Positions 16,081 to 22,500 of a stretch of DNA of 22,500 nucleotides are shown here, in pieces. Made by a program: the position numbers and the translations under genes. Under the pieces are notes generated by a model. It did not search any database, had not been told where the DNA came from, and was given only the letters and a program-made list of their open reading frames with translations. This DNA is from Prorocentrum cordatum (lineage: Eukaryota > Sar > Dinophyceae > Prorocentrales > Prorocentraceae): the NCBI GenBank assembly GCA_963575745.1, contig CAUYUJ010019861.1:52501-75000 (forward strand). The letters run 5' to 3'. How positions within the stretch are numbered: the first letter of the stretch is position 1; the number at the start of each line of letters is the position of its first letter.

Positions 16081-16971
16081 GCTCCCCAGCTTGCGCACCT
16101 GTCCGCCATATCGTTGCCTATGGCCCACCGCGTCGGTCCTGTCCACCTTTCCAGCTCCGTCGGGTGCTCGATCATGTGACTGGGGATGTGGTGGCCCATG
16201 ATGTGGTCGGTGCTGTTCTGGAGCTGCCGCTTGGCCATGAGCCAGGGGTCGAAATTGGCGCCCTGTAATCGAGGTCCTCGCATCCAGGGCGTACTTGCAA
16301 TCGATGGTATTGAGCCCACGTGCTGATGCCGCCGTCGTGTAGCCGATGGCCTTGCTCATGGCCGTGAGCTCCGCCCTTGGCACCGTGTGCGGCGCCCTGA
16401 TCGTGCCGTACCAAGCTGCCACCTCCTGCGGCAGGCCGTCCTGGTCGTACCTGAAAGCCATCACCGCCCAGCCACATCTCCGTAGCCTGGGGCCCTTGGC
16501 TGTCGCACCTGCCCCCCCCTGAGCCATCCGTGAAAACGCAATCGGCATGGACTTTGTGGCCCGTCTGCACTGCAGCTTGGGCCTCAGCGTCGGCGCAGAA
16601 GATGTGGGCCGCCTTCTCGACGTCCTCGACTGGATCAACCTGTACTCCCCATGCAGCTGGCGGGATCCCTCTGAGCCAGAAGTGCTCGTCCTGCTGCTGG
16701 TCGAGCGCGTCTATGGCCTTCTTGGCTCGGTCTGTGTTGTTGCTGTGGCCAATCTCCTCGTTTGCGGGGCAGGTGTAGTAGCGGTGCTTTTCCGCCGCGG
16801 CCGCCTCTCCGCACCTTGCGCAGATGTCTCCCCCTTCCTGGTTGAGGTTCGCTGCTCTGCGCCGCTCCCGCGTCCGAATACCTGCCACTGCGATGGTCTC
16901 CAGCATGGCCGCCTCGGCGTGTTGCCCTTTGCGCCGCCTCCTCCTCAGGTGTCTTTGCAGCTGGTAGAGGT
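16081..16971 (-). pseudogene. Retroelement zinc knuckle and RNase H domain
   Basis: A C-x2-C-x8-H-x4-C knuckle (CARCGEAAAAEKHRYYTC; first Cys codon at 16820-16822, last at 16769-16771) is followed by RNase H. RNase H degrades the RNA strand of the RNA-DNA hybrid. Visible residues: Asp of VFTDGSGG (16526-16528), Glu of VPRAELTAM (16369-16371), Asp of NTIDCKYALDA (16300-16302) and Asp of GNDMAD (16101-16103). The acidic residues look intact, but they lie in three different frames: one slip at a run of eight G (16512-16519) and one near 16285. Confidence 0.8.
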
Positions 16972-16990
16972 CCCCCCCCCCCCCCCCCCC

Positions 16991-17817
16991 TGCAGTCCTG
17001 CACCGCGCCGATGCTCCGCCGCTTGCTGCCAGAGCTGTTGCTGAACGCTCAGCTGGACCTCCTGGAGGAGCGCTCCGGAGTGTGGGATGTCTTCTGGTCG
17101 GTGCGCCCACTCATCTCCTGCTGGGCTGGCCCAGCTATCCAGCCGCCTAGGGTTCCAGCCCAGCCCTAGCAGCTGCACTATCACGCCTGCCATGGGGCCC
17201 TTGACCTGGTTCCACCTCCTGTTGGGCTCCAGGGCCTGCAATTTGTCGTACAGCATGTGCCAGCCTCTATGGTACCGCTTAAGCTCCGTCGGGTGGTCTA
17301 CGATGGTGAGCCAGAGCTGCTTGACTTGTTCCACGATGGCCCTGGTGACCGCCCCCTGCGCGCCCCTCTGGATCAGGAGGATGGTAGATGTGCATCGGCC
17401 TGCTTTGTGCCCTCTTGTGAGCAGCGCTGCCCCTGTGGCCCTGACCTTGGTCGCCTCCGCGGGGGTGATGCCGTGCGCTGGCAGGTCCCAGGCTTGTTGG
17501 CCATAGGCCCCCGCTGCGTATACCTTGGCCACACCCCTGGCGTCCGTCTTGGCGAGCTCCTTGAGCTTTTCGACGCGCTGCTTTGCTTTCGCCTGTCTGG
17601 CTGCATGGGCAGGCCGCTTCAGCTGCTTGCCCAGCCCCGTGTCCACGCCCAAGTCTCGGACAACTCCTGGCTGCTTGTTCGGGGTGCCCAGGTCATCCAA
17701 GATGCTGGCGATCTCCTGCTGGAGGTCCTTGTCGGAGGCCACGACTGCCGTCTTGATGGATATCGGGATGGAGAGCCTCGCGAAACCCTGATGCACCAGG
17801 GCGGCCACGTATTTCAC
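16991..17817 (-). pseudogene. Retroelement RT C-terminal half and connector
   Basis: It continues the RT frame after TAG 17851 with YVAALVHQGFARLSIPISIK, SILDDLGTP and a basic stretch (KRPAHAARQAKAKQRVEKLK). A region with RWNQVKGPMAGVIVQLLGLG follows, probably the thumb/connector that lies between RT and the zinc knuckle in related elements. The frame fails at a run of 19 G on the minus strand (plus-strand C at 16972-16990), after which coding resumes in another frame as DLYQLQRHLRRRRR. Confidence 0.65.
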
Positions 17818-18480
17818 CAGATATATGACCTGCTTTCTTGCTCCTTCAATCTACAGGGCCAGGTCGTGCAGGTACTGCTGGATCACCACGTAGATGTAGT
17901 GCCTGCGCGCTGCATCCATGATGCAGTAGGGGAGCGGCCTCGTGAGGTCCACGGCCTGGCCACAACCAGCTACCATGCTGCTGGCGGGCTCGAAGATGTC
18001 GGAGAAGAGGCTGTGGGCCATGATGGCCCTCGGCGCCAGGTACATCTGTACTGCCATGGCCAAGGGCAGCAGGGGGTAGTTGAGGTCGCTGGCCTCCTCG
18101 ATCAGCTGGTCGAGGTCGATGTTATCATAGAAGTTGACCGCGTCGTAGAAGATGCCTGCTGCGTGGAAGCCCATTTGCACTGCCGCCTCTGCCCTCATCA
18201 GCCTGTGCATCGCCACGCTGAGCGCTGAGGAGCCTGCCACTGCCGTGTCCCAGAAGCCTGCCGCATCCCTGCTCCAGGTGGCGATGATGGGCCGTCTGGC
18301 CGCACTCCGAATACGGTAGGGCACGGGCATGAGGCCGATGGGTCGCTCGCCTCCTGTGCCTGTTTTTTTTTTCCTCCCATCAGCACCTCCAGCACCAAGT
18401 AGAACTGCCATGGCCACGCCGCACGCTCCTCGCAGTTGTTGAGGCACTGCACGAACTCCGTGGGCCCCTGGGCGCCCGCG
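17818..18480 (-). pseudogene. Retroelement reverse transcriptase core, catalytic motif C damaged
   Basis: The fingers/palm of an RNA-directed DNA polymerase. Motifs seen: ERPIGLMP (18325-18348), motif A YDAVNFYDNIDLDQLI (18100-18147; first Asp likely catalytic), motif B-like VAGCGQ (17956-17973) and motif C as QYLHDLAL (17854-17877). Active enzymes have YxDD at motif C; here the first Asp codon is CAC (His, 17866-17868). A run of ten A on the minus strand near 18362-18372 separates the upstream frame (EVLMGGKKK) from the RT frame, most simply a homopolymer length change. TAG at 17851-17853 then interrupts the same frame four codons after the YLHD motif; IEGARKQVIYLV continues beyond it. Confidence 0.85.
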
Positions 18481-20769
18481 GCCTTCAGTTCTGGCGCCCT
18501 CCACCAATCAGCTCCCTGGCCCGCGTTGCGCTGAAGGTGCTGGATGATGGAGCCGACGATGTTATTGCTGAGGGGCTCGATTGCTTTGTCTTGGGCTAGC
18601 GCTGCCGTCCTCAGCTTGCCCAGCGCCTCCTGGATTTGGTCTGGCTTGTGCGCATCTCGTGTCCACCGCCGCTGCCGCGCGCCCTTGCGCAGGTCCACCA
18701 GCTGCTGCGGGTGCGGGACCACCTGACCCTCATGCTCCAGGATGTCCTCGATGTGGCTGCGCCCCGCTGCCTTGGTGCAAGCCTGGGCCAACTTGGCGCT
18801 GCCTGCCGTGACGTCGTGCACCCAGTGGATGTACGCTTTCTTCACTGCCTTGGTGAGGTGTTTGGCTGCGCTCCTGACTTTTTCAGCGACCTGGTGGCTG
18901 GTGGCAGGGTCCACCAGGGCTCCCCCTGCGATCATGCCCAGCGTCGCCAGGAGGATCTGCTGCTGTTCCTTGACCTCGCCTTCTTCGTTGTGCCTGCCGC
19001 AGTCTTGCTGTTGGAGCTGGCGTGCGAGCTGTCGTCGTCTGTGAGCCTGTGGCAACGTGTTGTGGCCGCTCTGGCTGCGGGCCTGCTGCAATTGTCGACT
19101 GCCCGGTCCACTGCCTGCTCTTGGAGCCGCTTCATGTGGTCGTCGTGCTGCTCCTTCTGGTTCAGCTGCTGGCTGGCGGTCTGCTCTGGGTCTTGGTGCC
19201 CTTGCGCCCAGCGCCTCCCTCGTCATCTGCCTCAGGCGCTGCGAGCTCTCGCCAATGCATCTTCTCCAGCTCGCGTCTCCTCATCGTTTCCAGCTCTGCT
19301 AGGCCCATGAGGAAACCTTGTCGTCGCGGGGCTGCATGCCGCCACGCTCGCTCGCAGAGGTCCCTGAGGATGTCGCCGAAGCTGGCGCGGGGCTGCCAAC
19401 TCCTGAGGAGCCGCCCCAGGCCACGGTTGCCACCGTTGGAGAACACCGCCTCCAGGAAGGGCGGGCCCCACTCCATCCAGTTGGTGTTGCCCGCTGGTGC
19501 CTGGCTCAGGCCATCCATCCAGATTGCAGCCCACCTCTCCAGGTCGTCTCTCATACTCACAGATTCTTCACGTTCTCTCTGGTGGCGTTCATCATTCCAA
19601 AGGCCTGGTGGGGGAATGCCCATGTCGCATGGCCCTTCTTTCTGACCCCCCCCCCCCCTGGTGGTCGGCACCCTCTGCCCCCGAAGTGCCACCTGGCTGC
19701 GGGAGCGATCAATGAGTGCCACCTGGGGCAGTATTCTCTAATCCAGCAGCATGACGACGAAAGCACTGGTGGCCCTTGGTGCTGTCCCGCTCTTCTGGGA
19801 ACTGCTGGTGGTAATCCTCGCCGTCCTGCTTCTGGAGGCAATCCCCGTTGTCCTCGTCGGCGTTCTCCCACTGCAGGTGTGCCCGATGCAGTCCTGGTCA
19901 TCTGGGATCCGCTGGTGGTTATCCTCGCCGCCCTGCTTATCTGCGGGCTGCTGGAAGCAATCCTCGCTGCCCTCCTCGTCCTGGAAGGGGTCGTAGCCAT
20001 CCATGTCTACGGTGCTCCGTGCTGCTGGCGGGGGGCGGGCGCCCCTCTGCATCCCGTCTGTGCTGCTATCTGGTCTGCTGTGGGGCTGGCCCATGGTGCC
20101 TCCTCCATCGCCTGTTCGCGCTGCCTGGTGCTGTTGGTTCTGCCCCTGGCCCTTCTCCGCGGCACCCAACGCACGCGCGTCGCGATGAGGAAGTTGGCGA
20201 ATGAGCGAGGCAACCTCCGACCACCATGCGTGGATCTTGCGCTCCACTCCTGCCCATGGGATGGCTGGGGCCGTGTCCTTGATGCTGGCGCTCTTGAATG
20301 TCGGGGGGCGGCCATGGCCCATGCGCGCGCCCCGCTCGTCTTGCGGGGTGCCGATGCTCTCGCGCAGGCTGGGCTCGAGGGTTCCCGCGAAAAGGTCGCA
20401 CTGCTGCCCCAACTCCAGCATGTCCTGCTCCATGAGCCTGCTGATGACGGTGCCTTGCAGGTGCGGCGGGGGCACTTCTCGCGCCTTCGCTCTGGCCTGC
20501 TCAGCTGCAGAGTTCCAGAGCTCATCTGAGACCACGTGCTGGACCTCCTTGTCGTAGTACAGCTGGGGCACGACCTCCATGTCGTTCTCGGCCTCCTCGC
20601 AGCCTGCTTCTGCGAGGGCTTGGCGTCTCCTCCTCATGGCCTCTTGCCCTCCTCGAGCTGCGCGGCGACAGGCTGCCCGCGACTTGGGCATCCTCTCGGT
20701 GGTTACTGGCGGATTGATGGCTGCTGGGCGGCGTAGTACTCTTCCTTTGAGCTGAAGTGGTATTCCTTT
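18480..20769 (-). pseudogene. Retroelement linker between endonuclease and RT
   Basis: No named domain. The frame continues from the endonuclease through charged sequence (LYYDKEVQHVVSDELWNSAA and onward). It then reaches an acidic Gln/Asp-rich stretch with imperfect EDCFQQ/GDCLQK-type repeats (about 19980-19760), where the reading frame appears to slip. TAG at 19738-19740 closes one frame. Coding-like sequence resumes at 19553 (MRDDLERWAAIWMDGLSQAP) and changes frame again near 19100. It continues as QLARQLQQQDC and a helical region (SHQVAEKVRSAAKHLTKAVK) that leads into the RT. The second MRDDLERW block could mark a separate ORF start in intact elements. Confidence 0.55.
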
Positions 20770-21480
20770 CAGCTCGAGGCGAACTCCGATGTAGGGCCAC
20801 CACGGTGCCTTCCTTATCAACTTAACGCCATCGAAGTAGGGGGCAAGGCCCTGCGCAACCAGCGCGTAGTCTAGGCAGCGCGCCGTGCCTTCTGCTGGAA
20901 AGCACGTGGGAGCTCCTCTTTCTGCGGCCACCACCTGCGCATTCAGCACCCTGGGCCAAATGCTGTCGTTGAACTCCGACGGCGCGATGTTGAAGTCTCC
21001 CATCGCTGCCCAGGGGCCTCCCCAGACTGCCATCTTCTCCCTCAGGTCGCAGAGGGTGTCCACATTTCTGTCGCTGAGGCTCTTGCCGCACTCCAGATAG
21101 AAGAAGGCGACCGCGAAGAGCACCTGGCGGAGGTGGGCGATTACGACCGTGATGTCACTGCCCTCCTCGTTGAGGTAGTTGTCCTCGAACCTTGCGAGCC
21201 GATCCTGCAAGTCGAGCGGGCCTCTGGCGATGGCACATGTTCCCCCTCGTGTGCCTTCACCTTCTCCTGGCCGTGCTCGAGTCCAGTAGCTGCGCAGGCC
21301 GTGCCGTCGCAGCGCTGCTCGCGCCCTACTGATCTGCACTGGCTGGCGAAGGTGATGCTCCGCAATGCCAATGATGTCCCTGTCCTTGGTGCTGCTGATC
21401 TCCTTGAAGTAGTCCCGTGCCTGCGGGCCCCAGGTCGTGATGTTGAAGAAGTCCACGTTGAACTGGCGGCGAGCCTTCTT
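20770..21480 (-). pseudogene. Retroelement EEP-type endonuclease domain
   Basis: This domain nicks target DNA in LINE transposition. Visible motifs in order: FFNITTWG (N-terminal Asn motif), GIAEHHL (acidic metal-binding residue, codon 21358-21360), WAAMGDFNIAP (Asp and Asn of the GDFN motif, 20989-21000) and CLDYALVAQG (Asp codon 20869-20871). At the place where the family usually carries its last catalytic His, the sequence has PWWPYIGVRLEL with Tyr (codon 20791-20793). That would disable the enzyme if the alignment is right. The frame is continuous from about 21530 down to the linker. Confidence 0.8.
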
Positions 21481-21499
21481 CTTGCCCGCCTGCGCCCGA

Positions 21500-22500
21500 C
21501 TACCCCAACGGGGGTTCTCCTGACCCTTCCGCAACCACCTTGTCCGCCCTCTTGGCCCGCGCAACCTTTTGGCGTGCTTGCTGGATGTGCGTGTCCACTC
21601 GGGCTCGTCGATTTGCTTGTTTGTCTGCACCGACTCTGGTTGCTTCAGCTGTGTCAGCCTCGGCGGCGCCGGTGGGCGTGGCCGCTGCTGCTGACCCTGA
21701 GGCTGCGGCTCCTCCTGGCGGGCCTCGCTGCGGCGTGGGGCTAGGGCAGATCTTCTTGCCTGGGGGAGCCACTTGTTCTTCTTCACCTCCTGGCTCCTGT
21801 GCTTCCGTCTGGCGCTTTGTGCGTGCCTGCTCGAGCTGGCGCAGCTGCTCCTGGTGCTTGGCGGTCTCCTCCTCCAGGTACCACAGGTGATTTGCCGTCT
21901 CCGCCTCGTGCTCCTTGACCTTCTGCGCCATTGCCTCGCCTTTTGCCTTTGCTGCTCGCCATGCTTCTTTGTCAGGTTCAGCCCACTTGTGGAAATCGTC
22001 TGGTTCTTTCTCGAACTGCTCCAGGAGGGATGCCAGTGCCGTCTTCTCTGCTCCAGGTGGTTCAGCTGCTGGCGTTTCGGGCTCCCCGACCTGGGCCTTG
22101 AGCGTGTCGAACTATTCCTCTGCGGCGATGGAGGCTGCCATGGCGTCGTGACGCTTGCGTTCGCTCTCAACCAAGTACTGCTTGGCGCTTTCCACCTGCT
22201 CACCTGCTGATCGCACCTTCTTCTGGAGCTTGTCCAGCCTTCTGGCGGCGGCTTCCACTGCCTTGAGTCCGACAGGTTCTGCTGCGGGCGGCTTGGCCGC
22301 GGCCAGGTCTGGCCAGAGCGCCTCGTAGTGGGTCCTGAGCGGGTCGTCCTTGCTGAGCTTGTTGTAGGCTGCGGCAGCTGCGGCGTGGAGGCTGACCAGG
22401 TGGCCTCGATGGCCTGCTTTGTCGCCGCCACCTGCATAGCGCCACATACCACAACCACAAACCACATAGCTGCTGCGAGGAGGACGGCTCCCACTGCCGC
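21500..22500 (-). pseudogene. Retroelement ORF1-like coiled-coil region, partial
   Basis: The frame is open through the right edge, so the start lies outside the window. It begins with a possible zinc-binding patch (VVCGCGMWRY), then SLHAAAAAAYNKLSKDDPLR and LDKLQKKVRSAGEQVESAKQ. A long Glu/Lys/Gln-rich stretch follows (about 21950-21780, WYLEEETAKHQEQLRQLEQA) that should form a coiled coil, and then an Ala/Gly/Pro-rich tail. A single TAG at 22112-22114 interrupts the frame between EE and FDTLK. The frame ends at TAG 21500, where the endonuclease continues in another frame. Such N-terminal parts usually bind RNA or assemble the particle in LINEs; that role is inferred here. Confidence 0.65.

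Larger units (their letters stand above)
14605..22500 (-). mobile_element. Non-LTR (LINE-type) retroelement, inactive, 5' end outside the window
   Basis: On the minus strand, from the right edge leftwards: a coiled-coil ORF1-like part, an exonuclease-endonuclease-phosphatase (EEP) domain, a long linker, a reverse transcriptase domain, a connector, a zinc knuckle, RNase H and an extra C-terminal region. The order fits LINEs that carry RNase H (I/Jockey-like groups) and resembles elements I associate with dinoflagellates; the clade is not proven. The copy is dead, with internal TAG codons (22112, 17851), frame changes near 21510, 19860, 19100, 18370, 16980, 16515, 16285 and 14990, and a broken RT catalytic motif. 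No poly-A tail or target duplication is visible at the 3' side, where the sequence runs into the 33 bp array, so the left boundary is uncertain. Confidence 0.9.

Noticed and set aside
14605-22114. TAG reassigned to an amino acid
   Set aside because: Only two or three sites in a decayed element support it. The same element has clear frameshifts and a broken catalytic motif, so ordinary decay explains it.
19738-22494. A single 918-residue protein from 22494 to 19738
   Set aside because: Its first ~330 residues are a shadow of the ORF1-like coiled-coil frame. Only the part from about 21530 leftwards, with the endonuclease motifs, is real coding sequence.

Overview
The window looks like nuclear DNA from a GC-rich dinoflagellate. 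Prorocentrum or a relative is a reasonable guess, but the organism is not proven. The reasons are: very GC-rich sequence packed with trinucleotide and longer tandem repeats; no bacterial-style operons, ribosome binding sites or terminators; one secretory-type protein gene; and a long non-LTR retroelement whose domain order (coiled-coil ORF1-like part, endonuclease, reverse transcriptase, zinc knuckle, RNase H, extra C-terminal region) matches elements I associate with dinoflagellates. Gene density is very low. Both recognisable coding units lie on the minus strand.

Layout. Positions 1-8500 hold no gene I can support. They carry microsatellites, a degenerate GGCCCCAAGAG-type array (2490-3010), an AT-rich 20-22 bp array (3117-3250), a ~255 bp tandem duplication (4073-4589), a GATC-rich degenerate array (5026-5310), two copies of a ~170 bp dispersed repeat with inverted ends (6130-6297 and 6676-6853), a CCCGGG/CCTGCAGG repeat block (6893-7110) and a ~490 bp CTC tract (7283-7775). 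Positions 8519-9736 (minus) encode a secretory thioredoxin/PDI-like protein. It has two nearly identical CPHC domains, and the hydrophobic core of its signal peptide is 18 leucines encoded by a CTC microsatellite.

Positions 9860-12970 are a cluster of small repeat elements: more copies of the ~170 bp family, a 190 bp foldback element with candidate 5 bp target duplications (11719-11908), a second inverted-repeat family (12150-12334, with a diverged relative at 10030-10188), a direct-repeat pair next to CTC/GAG tracts, and a heat-shock-element-like motif. Positions 13300-14289 are an indel-free array of 30 x 33 bp units.

From about 14290 to the right edge, the minus strand carries the retroelement. 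It reads from beyond the right edge leftwards. Two internal TAG codons, about seven frame changes (several at homopolymers) and a damaged RT catalytic motif (YLHD instead of YxDD) show that this copy is dead. The most distinctive candidates for new biology are the two foldback families, the ~170 bp dispersed repeat, the microsatellite-built signal peptide and the frame-preserving 33 bp array that follows the retroelement.
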